Below the pieces are notes generated by a model. It made no database searches, had not been told where the DNA came from, and worked only from the letters and a program-made list of their open reading frames with translations. A DNA stretch of 64,000 nucleotides, taken from the NCBI RefSeq assembly GCF_900110915.1, contig NZ_FOFG01000010.1, positions 62,001 through 126,000 on the forward strand. Direction: 5' to 3'. The DNA comes from Faunimonas pinastri. Its GTDB lineage: Bacteria > Pseudomonadota > Alphaproteobacteria > Rhizobiales > Afifellaceae. Below, piece by piece: positions 52,500-61,984 of the stretch. Both the position numbers and the translations under genes were made by a program. Position 1 is the first letter of the stretch. The number at the start of each line of letters is the position of its first letter.

Positions 52500-53756
52500 T
52501 TAGTCGCTCCGCTTCGACCGCTCCTCCCCCAGCCAGCGCAGCGTGCCTTCCGCCGCCGCCACGCCGGACGCGAAGCTCGCCTGCAGGAGATAGCCGCCGG
52601 TCGGCGCTTCCCAATCCAGCATTTCGCCGGCCACGAAGGTGCCGGGCACTTTGCGCAGCATGAAATCCGCGTCCACCTCGCTCCACCGGACCCCACCGGC
52701 GCTGGAAATGGCACGCGCAAGCGGCTGCACCCCGACAAGCCGCAGCGGCACGGCCTTGATCAATGCGGCCAGCGAAGCAGGATCGCGCGGCAGGGCCGCA
52801 CCAGCGGTTTCGCGCAGCAGATTTGCGGCGAGCGGCGACAGCCGCAGCGCCTTCCTCAGACGATTGGCGAGCGATTGGCTTTCCGGCGTTCGGGCAAGGC
52901 GCTCGGCCAGTGCGTCCGCCGGCATGTCCGGCCGGAGATCGATGTGCAGCACGGCCTCGCCATTCGCTTCCACCGCGTCACGCAGGGCTGAGGACAGCGC
53001 GTAGACCACGCCCCCCTCGATGCCATAGGCGGTCACCACCGCCTCCCCGCGCGCCGCCTGCCCGCCGAAGCTCGCGGCAATGCCTTTCAGAGGCTCACCG
53101 GCGAAACGATCGCGAAAGATCTCGCTCCAGACGATATCGAAGCCGCAATTGGCAGACCGGAACGGCGTCACCTCCACGCCACGCTCGCCAAGGTCAGGCA
53201 CCCAGGCCGCATTCGAGCCAAGCTTCGGCCAGCTCGCGCCGCCGAGCGCCAGCAACGCGGCGGCCGGCCGGACCGTTTCCACCGGCCCGTCGGTCCCGGC
53301 AAAACGAAGCGCGCCGGTGTCATCCCAGCCCTGCCATTCCGAGCGGAAACGGAAGCTCACGCCCGCTGCCGACAGACGGGAAAGCCACGCGCGCAGCAGC
53401 GGCGATGCCTTCAGCGCGCGCGGAAACACCCGCCCGCTGGTGCCGACAAAGGTTTCCTGCCCCAGCGCCTCCGCCCACGCGCGCAGGGCGTCCGGGGAAA
53501 AGCGGTGGATCGTTGGATCGAGCCTCTCCCGCGCCGCGCCGTAGCGCCCGAGGAAACGGTCCAGCGGCTCGGAATGCGTGAGGTTCAGCCCGCCGCGCCC
53601 GGCCATCAGCAGCTTGCGTCCCGCCGTGGGCATGCGGTCGTGGACGGTCACGCGCGCACCGGCGGCGCTCAGCACCTCGGCCGCCGCGAGCCCTGCCGGT
53701 CCCGCCCCGATGACAACGATTTCGGCGTCGGTCGCCCTTGTTGCAGTCTCTATCAT
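52500..53756 (-). CDS. HI0933-like/TIGR03862 FAD-binding flavoprotein
   Basis: 418 aa. Rossmann dinucleotide motif IVVIGAGPAGLAAAEVL at residues 13–29, then GRKLLMAGRGGLNLTHSE, typical of HI0933-family proteins. GTSGRVFPRALKASPLLRAW and C-terminal FVAGEMLDWEAPTGGYLLQA close the FAD domain. The family is annotated as NAD(P)/FAD-dependent oxidoreductase; no substrate has been fixed. Upstream of dcp on the same strand with a 200 bp gap containing nothing recognisable. Confidence 0.9.
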   Translation of the reverse strand: MIETATRATDAEIVVIGAGPAGLAAAEVLSAAGARVTVHDRMPTAGRKLLMAGRGGLNLTHSEPLDRFLGRYGAARERLDPTIHRFSPDALRAWAEALGQETFVGTSGRVFPRALKASPLLRAWLSRLSAAGVSFRFRSEWQGWDDTGALRFAGTDGPVETVRPAAALLALGGASWPKLGSNAAWVPDLGERGVEVTPFRSANCGFDIVWSEIFRDRFAGEPLKGIAASFGGQAARGEAVVTAYGIEGGVVYALSSALRDAVEANGEAVLHIDLRPDMPADALAERLARTPESQSLANRLRKALRLSPLAANLLRETAGAALPRDPASLAALIKAVPLRLVGVQPLARAISSAGGVRWSEVDADFMLRKVPGTFVAGEMLDWEAPTGGYLLQASFASGVAAAEGTLRWLGEERSKRSD

Positions 53757-53968
53757 GACTGCTTTTCGGCTGGATCGTCATCGGGGGCAAGCTCTGTCTG
53801 GCCCTCGCGCCAACGGTGTCGGGAAGCCCTCTTCGACTTGCCGTGCGCCGCGTCCTTGCCTACCTTTCAGGCATTCACGCAGTGACGGCTCCGCGGTCCC
53901 TGCTTCCCGGCGCCCGCCGCTCCCCGGATCGGCCGCGGCGCCAACCTGCTTCGGCAAACAGGATCGAC

Positions 53969-55774
53969 ATGGCAGCGGCATCGCGCGGCGGGGCGGAGAG
54001 TTTCCGATCCGTCCTCACTTTCACTTTCCGTCACTGGCGCCGCCAGGCCCCGCTGGTCGCGCTGGTCGCCTCCGCCATGCTGCTATCCACGCTTGCGGAC
54101 GTCTTCATGCCGGTCTTCGCCGGGCGGATCGTGGATGCCGTCGCGCTGGACGGCGCGGACAAGGCGGCCGGCCTCCACAAGGCGCTTTGGGCGCTGGGCG
54201 CGATGGTCGGCCTCGGCGTGCTGATGGCGGGCCTGCGCTACGTCGGCTTCGCCGGCATTTCGGAGATGACGCTGCGCATCATGACGCGGGTCGGGCAGGA
54301 TGCGTTCTGGCGCATCCAGCGCTTTTCCACCGACTGGCACGCCAACAATTTCGCGGGTTCGACCGTGCGAAAGATCACGCGCGGCATGTGGGCGCTCGAC
54401 CTCATGGACGACACGCTGCTGCTGTCGCTGTTGCCTTCGCTGGTCGTTCTCCTCGGCTCCACCCTGCTTCTCGGCTGGCACTGGCCGGTCATGGGCCTGC
54501 TCGTGGCGCTCGGCAGCATCGGCTACATCGCGCTTACGGTCTCGCTCTCCATCCTCTATGTCGCGCCCTCCGCGCGTCTCGCCAATATCTGGGATACGCG
54601 GCTTGGCGGCCTGCTGGCCGATGCGGTCAGTTGCATCTCCGTGGTGAAGGGCTTCGGCGCGGAGTGGCGCGAGGACGCCCGGCTCGCCAGCCTCCTGGGC
54701 AAATGGCGCGGCCGAACCTATCGCAGCTGGATGCGCGGCACCTCCAACAGCACGCTGCAGACCCTTGTCCTGCTCGTGCTGCGCGTTGCGGTGATAGGGC
54801 TGGTGCTTTGGCTCTGGTGGCAAGATCGCGCCAGCCCCGGCGACATCGCCTACGTGCTGACCACCTTCTTCCTGATCCAGGGTTACCTGCGCGACATCGG
54901 CCTGCAGGTCCGTAACCTCCAGCGCTCGGTGAACGACATGGAGGAACTCGTCGCCTTCCACGCCGATCCCCTTGGCGTGGCCGACGCGCCGGGCGCCCGG
55001 CCGATCCGCATCGCTGCCGGCGGCATCGTCTTCGACCACGTGAACTTTCATTACGGAAAGCACGAGACGCCGCTCTACAGCGATCTCGACGTTGCGATCA
55101 GGCCGGGCGAGCGCGTCGGGCTGGTCGGCCATTCCGGCTCCGGCAAGACTACCTTCGTCAAGCTGATCCAGCGGCTCTACGACCTGAGCGGTGGCCGTAT
55201 CCTGATCGACGGACAGGATATCGCAGACGTCACGCAGGCTTCCCTGCGCCAGCAGATCGCCATCGTGCAGCAGGAGCCGATCCTGTTTCACCGCAGCCTG
55301 GCGGAGAATATCGCCTATGGCCGGCCGGACGCCTCACAGGGCGAGATCGAACACGCGGCACGGCTGGCCAACGCGCACGACTTCATCCTGCGGCTGCCCA
55401 AAGGCTACGGCACGCTGGTGGGCGAGCGCGGCATCAAGCTTTCCGGGGGAGAACGCCAGCGGGTGGCGCTCGCCCGCGCCTTTCTGGCGGATGCGCCGAT
55501 CCTGATCCTCGACGAAGCCACGGCAAGCCTCGATTCGGTGTCGGAGGCGCTGATCCAGGAAGCGATGGAGCGGCTGATGCAGGGACGCACCACCATCGTC
55601 ATCGCCCACCGGCTTTCCACCGTGCGAACGCTCGACCGCATCCTCGTTTTCGACCGCGGCCGCATCATGGAGGAAGGCACCCATGGCGAGCTCGTCGCCC
55701 GGGAAAGGGGGATCTATCGCAGCCTTTTCGAGCGCCAGGCGATGGATCTGGCAGCCGGTTTGCAGGTCGCCTGA
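53969..55774 (+). CDS. exporter-type ABC transporter (fused TMD-NBD)
   Basis: 601 aa from ATG 53969 (AGGA upstream); a GTG frame from 53816 would add 51 Arg/Pro-rich residues. The N-terminal half has six membrane segments. The NBD has GHSGSGKTT, LSGGERQRVALARAF, ILILDEATASLDS and the switch His in IVIAHRLSTV. This is the half-transporter plan of MsbA/multidrug exporters, working as a dimer. The substrate is unknown. minC follows about 100 bp downstream. Confidence 0.92.
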   Translation: MAAASRGGAESFRSVLTFTFRHWRRQAPLVALVASAMLLSTLADVFMPVFAGRIVDAVALDGADKAAGLHKALWALGAMVGLGVLMAGLRYVGFAGISEMTLRIMTRVGQDAFWRIQRFSTDWHANNFAGSTVRKITRGMWALDLMDDTLLLSLLPSLVVLLGSTLLLGWHWPVMGLLVALGSIGYIALTVSLSILYVAPSARLANIWDTRLGGLLADAVSCISVVKGFGAEWREDARLASLLGKWRGRTYRSWMRGTSNSTLQTLVLLVLRVAVIGLVLWLWWQDRASPGDIAYVLTTFFLIQGYLRDIGLQVRNLQRSVNDMEELVAFHADPLGVADAPGARPIRIAAGGIVFDHVNFHYGKHETPLYSDLDVAIRPGERVGLVGHSGSGKTTFVKLIQRLYDLSGGRILIDGQDIADVTQASLRQQIAIVQQEPILFHRSLAENIAYGRPDASQGEIEHAARLANAHDFILRLPKGYGTLVGERGIKLSGGERQRVALARAFLADAPILILDEATASLDSVSEALIQEAMERLMQGRTTIVIAHRLSTVRTLDRILVFDRGRIMEEGTHGELVARERGIYRSLFERQAMDLAAGLQVA

Positions 55775-55875
55775 GCACTGTGATCTCGAAATGGCCGGAT
55801 TGTTGCGAATCTGTTAAAAATGTGCGCGACGGTCGGTGGGGCCCGTCGCCTTTCATTGCGAGCAGAGCCATAATC

Positions 55876-56580
55876 TTGGTCACCGACGAAACGCGTACCC
55901 GACCTACTCTTCGATTCAAGGGTCGTTCCTTCTTGGCCCTCGTCCTCGCGCCGGAAGCGCCGCTTGAGGACTGGTTTACCGATCTCGACGTTCTGGCGGA
56001 GCGATCGCCGGGATTCTTCGCCGGTCGCCCGGTGATCCTCGACGTCGCCGCCGTGACGCTGGAAAAGGCGGAGCTTACCAAGCTCATCGCCGACCTCAGC
56101 GAGCGGAACGTGCGCGTCATGGCGATCGAGGGCGCCGAGCCGCAGATGCTGGGCCTCGGCCTGCCGCCGCCCCTGACGAGCAACCGCCCGGACAGCGAGG
56201 TGGAAGTGCCGGATCTTTCGCCGGACGAGCCGCCTCCCCCGCCGCCGAAACCCTCCACGCTGTTCGTCGAGACTACCGTGCGCTCCGGCCAGACAGTGAT
56301 GCACTCGCATGGCGACGTGACCGTGCTGGGCGCGATCGGCTCCGGCGCGGAAGTGATCTCCGGCGGATCGATCTATACGTTCGGCGCCCTTCGCGGTCGC
56401 GCCATTGCCGGCACGACGGGCGATATCGACGCGCGCATCGTCTGCCGCAAGCTGGAAGCAGAGCTTGTCTCGATCGACGGCTTCTATAAGACGGCTGACG
56501 ATATGGATTCAGCGTTGCGCGGGCGTCCCGTCCAGATCTGGCTGGAAGGCGACGCGATCAAGATGGCAGCACTGGACTAA
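55876..56580 (+). CDS. minC: septum site-determining protein MinC
   Basis: 234 aa if TTG 55876 is the start, which aligns the N-terminus (VTDETRTRPTLRFKGRSFLA) with other MinC proteins; the open frame continues to GTG 55780. The N-domain inhibits FtsZ. A Pro/Glu-rich linker with a six-Pro run (about 118–128) follows, then the C-terminal beta-helix with GDVTVLGAIGSGAEVISGGS and ALRGRAIAG. MinC blocks Z-ring formation near the poles when bound to MinD. First gene of minCDE. Confidence 0.93.
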   Translation: MVTDETRTRPTLRFKGRSFLALVLAPEAPLEDWFTDLDVLAERSPGFFAGRPVILDVAAVTLEKAELTKLIADLSERNVRVMAIEGAEPQMLGLGLPPPLTSNRPDSEVEVPDLSPDEPPPPPPKPSTLFVETTVRSGQTVMHSHGDVTVLGAIGSGAEVISGGSIYTFGALRGRAIAGTTGDIDARIVCRKLEAELVSIDGFYKTADDMDSALRGRPVQIWLEGDAIKMAALD

Positions 56581-56597
56581 CGGAAAGAGGTGGGACG

Positions 56598-57416
56598 ATG
56601 GCCAAGGTTCTGGTCGTGACATCAGGCAAGGGCGGCGTCGGCAAGACGACGTCCACGGCGGCTTTGGGTGCAGCACTGGCGCAGAATGGGAGCAACGTCG
56701 TCGTCATCGACTTCGACGTCGGCCTCCGCAATCTCGACCTCGTCATGGGCGCGGAACGTCGGGTCGTCTACGACCTGATCAACGTCGTGCAGGGCGATGC
56801 GAAGCTCGCGCAGGCTCTGATCCGCGACAAGCGGCTGGAAAACCTGTCTCTGCTCCCGGCCTCGCAGACGCGCGACAAGGACGCGCTGACGGAGGATGGC
56901 GTGGCGCGCGTGATCGAGGAGCTTCGCGAGAAGTTCGACTGGATCATCTGCGACAGTCCCGCCGGCATCGAACGCGGCGCGACGCTCGCCATGCGCCACG
57001 CGGACATGGCCGTCGTGGTCACCAATCCGGAAGTGTCGTCGGTTCGCGATTCCGACCGAATCATCGGCCTGCTCGATTCCAAGACGGCGCGCGCTGAGTC
57101 CGGCGAGCGCATGCCCAAGCACCTCCTGCTCACCCGCTACGACCAGGGACGGGCCGAACGCGGCGAGATGCTGAAGGTCGACGACGTGCTGGAGATCCTC
57201 TCCATCCCGCTGCTCGGCATCATTCCGGAAAGCGAGGAAGTTCTCCGCGCCTCCAATGTCGGCTCTCCCGTGACGATCAACAGCCCGACCAGCGCTCCGG
57301 CGCGGGCCTATGCGGAAGCCGCGCGCCGGCTGGCCGGCGAGGACATCGCCGTCACCGTTCCTTCGGAGAAGAAGGGCTTCTTCGGCAAGCTCTTCGGGCG
57401 GAGGGCTGCTGCATGA
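56598..57416 (+). CDS. minD: septum site-determining ATPase MinD
   Basis: 272 aa. Deviant Walker [16 protein letters not shown] at residues 10–24, [11 protein letters not shown] and [11 protein letters not shown] (switch II). The C-terminal membrane-targeting amphipathic helix is [15 protein letters not shown]. It cycles between membrane and cytosol under MinE and recruits MinC. A good ribosome site (AGAGGTGGGACG) precedes the ATG; 17 bp after minC and overlapping minE by 4 bp. Confidence 0.98.
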   Translation: MAKVLVVTSGKGGVGKTTSTAALGAALAQNGSNVVVIDFDVGLRNLDLVMGAERRVVYDLINVVQGDAKLAQALIRDKRLENLSLLPASQTRDKDALTEDGVARVIEELREKFDWIICDSPAGIERGATLAMRHADMAVVVTNPEVSSVRDSDRIIGLLDSKTARAESGERMPKHLLLTRYDQGRAERGEMLKVDDVLEILSIPLLGIIPESEEVLRASNVGSPVTINSPTSAPARAYAEAARRLAGEDIAVTVPSEKKGFFGKLFGRRAAA

Positions 57417-57685
57417 ACCTGCTCAGCATCTTCAACAAGCGCACTTCCGCGCCGGTTGCCCGTGATCGCCTGCAGATCCTGCTGGCTCATGAGCGCAGCT
57501 ATTCCGGTCAGTCGGATCTCGTGACCGCGTTGCGGGAAGAGATCCTCGCCGTGATCGCCAAGCACGTGAATGTCGATCGGGACAAGGTGCTGGTGAAAAT
57601 GGACCGGGGCGATGCGGTCTCGACGCTCGAGGTCGATATCGAAATCCCGACGCCGACCAAGCCGAAGCTGGCGGCCAGCGCCTGA
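57413..57685 (+). CDS. minE: cell division topological specificity factor MinE
   Basis: 90 aa. N-terminal anti-MinCD region with [13 protein letters not shown] and the C-terminal topological domain ([23 protein letters not shown]). It stimulates MinD ATPase to drive pole-to-pole oscillation. Translationally coupled to minD (ATGA). It ends 18 bp before the convergent RNA methyltransferase with no terminator visible between them. Confidence 0.98.
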   Translation: MNLLSIFNKRTSAPVARDRLQILLAHERSYSGQSDLVTALREEILAVIAKHVNVDRDKVLVKMDRGDAVSTLEVDIEIPTPTKPKLAASA

Positions 57686-57703
57686 AGGAACTTCGGCGCG
57701 GGG

Positions 57704-58501
57704 TCAGCCGGTGAGCTGATGCAGGACGATGCCGGACGTCGTGGCGACGTTCAGGGAATCGAACCCTGTCGCCATGGGAATGCTCACCGTCTTCGTGCGG
57801 GCGAGCACTTCCGGCGAGAGTCCCGGCCCTTCCGCGCCGAAGATCACGGCCGTTCGACCTGACCTGACGAACCGGCGCAGCGGCGTTGCTCCGGCCGGGC
57901 TGAGGGAGACCGCCTCGAAACCGTGCCGCTCGATCAGCGCGATCCCGTCCTCGCCCTGGCCGAGCCGGGCATAGGGCACGCTCAGCGTCGCGCCGACGGA
58001 AACGCGCGTCGCCTTGCGATAAAGCGGATCGCAGCAGGTTTCGTCCAGCAGGAGGCCGTCCGCGCCGAACGCCGCGGCGTTGCGGAAAATACCGCCAATA
58101 TTATCGTGGTTGGCAATGCCGAAAAGCACCACGATCAGCGCGTCGGGCCGGGCATTGGCGCAAAGTTCGTCGGCTGTCGGCGCTGCCATGCGCCGCCCGA
58201 GCGCCAGGATACCCCGATGGAGGTGGAAGCCTGCAATCCCGTCCAGAACAGCTTGCCCGGCGGTGTAGACAGGTATCGTGTCAGGCAATTCCGAGAGGAT
58301 CGGCATCAGGCTTGTCAGCCGCTTCTCGGCGATCAAAACCGAGAGCGCCTCGTGATCCGGGCTGCGTGCGAGCATGCGCAGCACCACTTCGCCCTCGGCG
58401 ATGAACAGACCCTGCCGGCCGACGAGATCGCGTTCGCGGATGTCGCGATAGCCGGCGATCCGCTCGTCAGCGGCGTCCTCGATTGCGATGATGTCGGGCA
58501 T
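57704..58501 (-). CDS. TrmH/SpoU-family RNA 2'-O-methyltransferase
   Basis: 265 aa. SPOUT motif 1 NHDNIGGIFRNAAAFGADG (Arg/Asn), motif 2 AVIFGAEGPGLS and motif 3 IPMATGFDSLNVATTSGI form the knotted AdoMet site. An N-terminal substrate-binding domain (about 1–105) precedes it. It methylates a ribose in rRNA or tRNA; which one cannot be told. It stands alone on the minus strand, convergent with minE. Confidence 0.92.
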   Translation of the reverse strand: MPDIIAIEDAADERIAGYRDIRERDLVGRQGLFIAEGEVVLRMLARSPDHEALSVLIAEKRLTSLMPILSELPDTIPVYTAGQAVLDGIAGFHLHRGILALGRRMAAPTADELCANARPDALIVVLFGIANHDNIGGIFRNAAAFGADGLLLDETCCDPLYRKATRVSVGATLSVPYARLGQGEDGIALIERHGFEAVSLSPAGATPLRRFVRSGRTAVIFGAEGPGLSPEVLARTKTVSIPMATGFDSLNVATTSGIVLHQLTG

Positions 58502-58620
58502 ATAGAACCGCGTCCTGGTGACAGGCCCGGAATGGGCGACTTGGCGCGGCGAACAGACAAGATTGCGCCGCGACGGGTCAACCCGCCGCGGCCGGAAACT
58601 GACGTCAGGTCAGCGCAAGA

Positions 58621-58809
58621 TCAATAGTGGCGCGTCTTCTTCGTCGTGGTCGTCGTGGTGGTCTTTGCCGGAGCCGGAGCCGGGGTCACGGCATCCACCG
58701 CATTGTTGGTATCGCGAGCGGCGCCGCGGAAGGTGTTGGCGCAGCCAGCCATGCTGAGGCCGGCGAGCGTCAGGGCGAGAAGAACGGAACCAGTGCGAAT
58801 TGTCGTCAT
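58621..58809 (-). CDS. entericidin-like small lipoprotein
   Basis: 62 aa from ATG 58809 (GGAG six bases upstream). A lipoprotein signal (TGSVLLALTLAGLSMAGC) with lipobox SMAG-C is followed by ANTFRGAARDTNNAVD, the entericidin EcnA/EcnB pattern (C-N-T-x-R-G-x-x-x-D). The rest is odd: an Ala-Pro stretch and seven consecutive Thr, then KKTRHY. Such lipoproteins are abundant envelope components of uncertain role, once proposed as toxin/antitoxin pairs in Enterobacteria. No partner gene is adjacent. Confidence 0.75.
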   Translation of the reverse strand: MTTIRTGSVLLALTLAGLSMAGCANTFRGAARDTNNAVDAVTPAPAPAKTTTTTTTKKTRHY

Positions 58810-59008
58810 TGTATGCTCCCCACAAAAGGTACGGCCCGAACTGCGGGCGGCCTCAAGGCGGGACATCAACGTTCAACAAGCCTGACTGTTCCCGGCTTAC
58901 TTTTCGGTCAGATTGTCACAGACACCGACACCGCCGCATCGTGCCGCGAACGCTCTTGGCCTGGAGGGCTGAGGCCCTAACTCATGTCCGAGCAAAGGAT
59001 GCAGGCTG

Positions 59009-59836
59009 ATGCGCAAGATCGATTTCGCGGGAAAGAGCGTGCCCGTCCTGGGCCAGGGCAGTTGGAAAATGGCGGACCGGCCGGCTGACCGGCAGGACGA
59101 GATTGCCGCGATCCGACGCGGCCTCGACCTTGGGATGACGCTGATCGACACGGCGGAAATGTATGGCGAGGGGGAGACGGAGACCTTGCTCGGGGAAGCC
59201 CTGGAAGGACGACGGGACGAGGTCTTCCTCGTCAGCAAGGTCTATCCGCACAATGCCGGTCGCCGCGAGGCTGTGAAGGCCTGCGAGCGCAGCCTTCGCC
59301 GGCTCGGGACGGATCGGCTGGACCTGTATCTCCTGCACTGGCCCGGCAGCATCCCGCTGGAGGACACCGTGGCCGCGTTCGATGAACTCATGCAGGCCGG
59401 CAAGATCGGCCGCTGGGGTGTCAGCAATTTCGACGTGGAGGACATGGAGGATCTCTTCGACGCGGGCGGAGAAGCCTGCGCGACCAACCAGATCCTCTAC
59501 AACCTGACCCGCCGCGGCCCCGAGCGCGACCTGCTGCCCTGGCTTTCCGAACGCAACATCCCGGCGATGGCCTACAGCCCCGTCGAGCAGGGCCGGCTCA
59601 CTCGCTCGCGTGCGCTGGGGGAAATCGCCGAGAGCCGCGGGGCCACGCCGGCCGAGATCGCGCTCGCATGGGTACTCCGCCGGCCCGACATGGTCGCGAT
59701 TCCGAAAGCCTCGCGCATCCCGCATGTGGAGGAAAATCGCGGGGCGGCGGATCTGGAATTGACGTCGGCCGATTTGGAAAAGCTGGACAAGGCCTTTCCA
59801 GCGCCCTCGTCACGCAAGGCGCTGGAGATGCTGTGA
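59009..59836 (+). CDS. aldo/keto reductase
   Basis: 275 aa, DkgA/YeaE-like. Catalytic tetrad residues are visible: Asp and Tyr in LIDTAEMYGEG, Lys in VFLVSKVYPHN and His in LYLLHWPG. NADPH-binding loop AIPKASRIPHVEEN near the C-terminus. It reduces aldehydes or ketones; specificity unknown. It diverges from the entericidin-like gene and converges with folD (21 bp apart). Confidence 0.94.
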   Translation: MRKIDFAGKSVPVLGQGSWKMADRPADRQDEIAAIRRGLDLGMTLIDTAEMYGEGETETLLGEALEGRRDEVFLVSKVYPHNAGRREAVKACERSLRRLGTDRLDLYLLHWPGSIPLEDTVAAFDELMQAGKIGRWGVSNFDVEDMEDLFDAGGEACATNQILYNLTRRGPERDLLPWLSERNIPAMAYSPVEQGRLTRSRALGEIAESRGATPAEIALAWVLRRPDMVAIPKASRIPHVEENRGAADLELTSADLEKLDKAFPAPSSRKALEML

Positions 59837-59857
59837 TGCGATCGCCGGTTCCACCGA

Positions 59858-60787
59858 TCAGACGATGATCGGCGCGAGTTCCGGCCGGCCGAGAAGGCGA
59901 GCAGCGGCGGTGACGGTATTGGCCATCAGCAGCGCGATCGTCATGGGGCCGACGCCACCCGGCACCGGCGTGATCGCACCGGCGACCTTCACGGCACCGT
60001 CGAAATCCACGTCACCGACGATGCGCGTCTTGCCCTCACCCTTTTCCGGCGCGGCGATGCGGTTGATCCCGACATCGATGACGCAGGAGCCGGGCTTCAC
60101 CCAATCGCCCTTCACCATCTGCGCCTGACCCACCGCCGCCACCAGGATATCCGCCCGCCGGCAGATCGCCGGCAGGTCGCGGGTCCAGCGGTGCGCCACG
60201 GTCACGGTGCAATTCTCCTGCAGGAGAAGCTGGACCACCGGCTTGCCGACGATATTGGAGCGTCCGATCACCACGGCATCGAGCCCGGAAAGATTGGGGC
60301 CGAGCGCATGCTTCATCAGGATGATGCTGCCGGCCGGCGTGCAAGGCATCAGGGCCTCGTCGCGAGCACCGGCGGACAGCCGTCCGACATTGATGGGGTG
60401 GAAGCCGTCGACATCCTTCTCCGGACTGACGGAGAGCAGCACCTTCTTCTCGTCGATATGCTTGGGCAGCGGCAACTGGACAAGGATGCCGTGGACGGCC
60501 GGATCGGCGTTGAGCCGCTGGATCAGCGCCAATAGATCGGTCTCGCTGGTTTCCACCGAGAGCGAATGCTGCTCGGAATGGAAGCCGCATTCCTCCGCCT
60601 TCAGGCTCTTGTTGCGGACATAGACGCGGCTTGCCGGATCTTCGCCGACCAGCACCACCGCCAGCCCCGGACGGACTCCGGTCTCGGCCTCCAGCTGGTT
60701 GCGAGCGCCCTTGACCCTCTCGATCACGCCGGCGGCCACCGCCTTGCCGTCGATGATGTCAGCCGTTCCGTTCGCTTCTCTTTCCAC
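59858..60787 (-). CDS. folD: methylenetetrahydrofolate dehydrogenase/cyclohydrolase FolD
   Basis: 309 aa from GTG 60787, the nearest start giving the canonical [13 protein letters not shown]; a longer frame to 60889 adds Arg-rich sequence. Catalytic Lys lies in [13 protein letters not shown], then [13 protein letters not shown], the NAD(P) motif [16 protein letters not shown] and the C-terminal [19 protein letters not shown]. It interconverts 5,10-methylene-, methenyl- and 10-formyl-THF. Confidence 0.97.
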   Translation of the reverse strand: MEREANGTADIIDGKAVAAGVIERVKGARNQLEAETGVRPGLAVVLVGEDPASRVYVRNKSLKAEECGFHSEQHSLSVETSETDLLALIQRLNADPAVHGILVQLPLPKHIDEKKVLLSVSPEKDVDGFHPINVGRLSAGARDEALMPCTPAGSIILMKHALGPNLSGLDAVVIGRSNIVGKPVVQLLLQENCTVTVAHRWTRDLPAICRRADILVAAVGQAQMVKGDWVKPGSCVIDVGINRIAAPEKGEGKTRIVGDVDFDGAVKVAGAITPVPGGVGPMTIALLMANTVTAAARLLGRPELAPIIV

Positions 60788-60890
60788 GTCCTGATCCCGA
60801 TATCCGCCGGTCCGTCTTGCGGCGCACAATGGCCATATCCGGCTCGCCTCGCAACCTCCAGCGGAAGCCCGCCGGCGGCGGCGGCGCACA

Positions 60891-60922
60891 AAAAAGCTGC
60901 CGGCTTTCGCCGACAGCTTTTT
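60891..60922 (-). terminator. terminator of the DUF1328 gene
   Basis: AAAAAGCTG (60891–60899) pairs with CAGCTTTTT (60914–60922) and inside it CGGC pairs with GCCG around TTTC, with one mismatch between. On the minus strand it ends in a T run. It lies 21 bp after the DUF1328 stop. Confidence 0.85.
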
Positions 60923-60943
60923 CCTCCCGAATGAACAGGAGCG

Positions 60944-61114
60944 TTAGACGCGTCGTCCGCGAACCGCGCCGAAGATAGCGGAGATCAGGAACAGGACGAT
61001 CGCAACGAAGAAAATGATCTTGGCAATCCCAACGGCAGTACCGGCGATACCACCGAAACCGAGAACAGCGGCGATCAGCGCGATCACCAGAAACGTCAGA
61101 GCCCAACCGAGCAT
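60944..61114 (-). CDS. DUF1328/UPF0391 small membrane protein
   Basis: 56 aa from ATG 61114 with GGAGG five bases upstream. Two hydrophobic helices ([20 protein letters not shown] and [17 protein letters not shown]) joined by a Gly-rich turn, ending RGRRV. This is the YtjA-like UPF0391 family, often stress- or envelope-induced, with unknown function. Own terminator downstream, so it is probably a single-gene unit. Confidence 0.93.
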   Translation of the reverse strand: MLGWALTFLVIALIAAVLGFGGIAGTAVGIAKIIFFVAIVLFLISAIFGAVRGRRV

Positions 61115-61236
61115 AGCACCCTCCATCTCACGGCACGATCATCGTGCCTTCGCGAGACAAACGCGGAAAGCCGGCTTTGGTTCTCCCTTCAGACGAAATC
61201 GACTGCATCAATGTCTCCGAAGCTGTGGAAAAGTCC

Positions 61237-61839
61237 TCACGCACTCGCGTCAGCCGCCCTTTCCAGGCGTTCCAGCATCATGGACTGCACGAGGATCAGC
61301 GTCTTGGCATCCTCGATCGCGCCGGCTCGCGCCATGCGGAAGAGCTCGGGGATCGGGATCTCGACGATCTCGATGTCCTCTCCCTCATCCTCCACGCCGC
61401 CGCCCTTGCCGACGCGGTCGGTGGAGGAAACTTCCGCTATATAGAGGTACATCCGCTCGGTGAGCGTGCCCGCGGACGGAACGACGGAGCCGTGGGCCTT
61501 CAACTCGCGCAGGCGGAAGCCGACCTCCTCCTCCGCCTCGCGGCGAGCGCATTCCTCCGCGCCCTCGCCCGGATCGATGATGCCCGCGCACGCTTCCAGC
61601 AGGAACGGACCGTCGCCGACGCTCATCAGACCGGAGCGCCATTGCCGGACCAGAAAGGCCACGTCGCGGTCCGGGTCGATCGTCAGCACCACCGCCGCAT
61701 GGCCGTGATCGACGACCTCTCGATCCGTCGTCCGCCGTTCTCCGTGCGCATCGGTGGTTTCGAAGACGACCTTCTCGACCGTGTTCCAGCCCTTGAAGAT
61801 GAGCTCGCGGGAGACGATCCGGGGAGGAATGACGGTCAT
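61237..61839 (-). CDS. Nudix hydrolase (ADP-ribose pyrophosphatase-like)
   Basis: 200 aa. The full Nudix box is present in GIIDPGEGAEECARREAEEE and the following VGF, matching GX5EX7REUXEEXGU. The upstream beta sheet (VVLTIDPDRDVAFLVRQWR) and the Gly-Pro-type segment SAGTLTERMYLYIAEV resemble ADP-ribose/GDP-mannose hydrolases (NudF/NudK). It cleaves a nucleoside diphosphate linked to another moiety with Mg. It diverges from pepN. Confidence 0.92.
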   Translation of the reverse strand: MTVIPPRIVSRELIFKGWNTVEKVVFETTDAHGERRTTDREVVDHGHAAVVLTIDPDRDVAFLVRQWRSGLMSVGDGPFLLEACAGIIDPGEGAEECARREAEEEVGFRLRELKAHGSVVPSAGTLTERMYLYIAEVSSTDRVGKGGGVEDEGEDIEIVEIPIPELFRMARAGAIEDAKTLILVQSMMLERLERAADASA

Positions 61840-61984
61840 GGGGAACGATCCGGAAGAGGATGAAGGGAGGCCTGTCCTGATTGTCCGGATCGCGCCGCAA
61901 AGGCAACAGCCATATTGATGCGGGACCGTCCGCCGCCTTTCATTCGCCTTGGCCTGCCGCTAAACGAATGGTGAGGAGAGGCAC

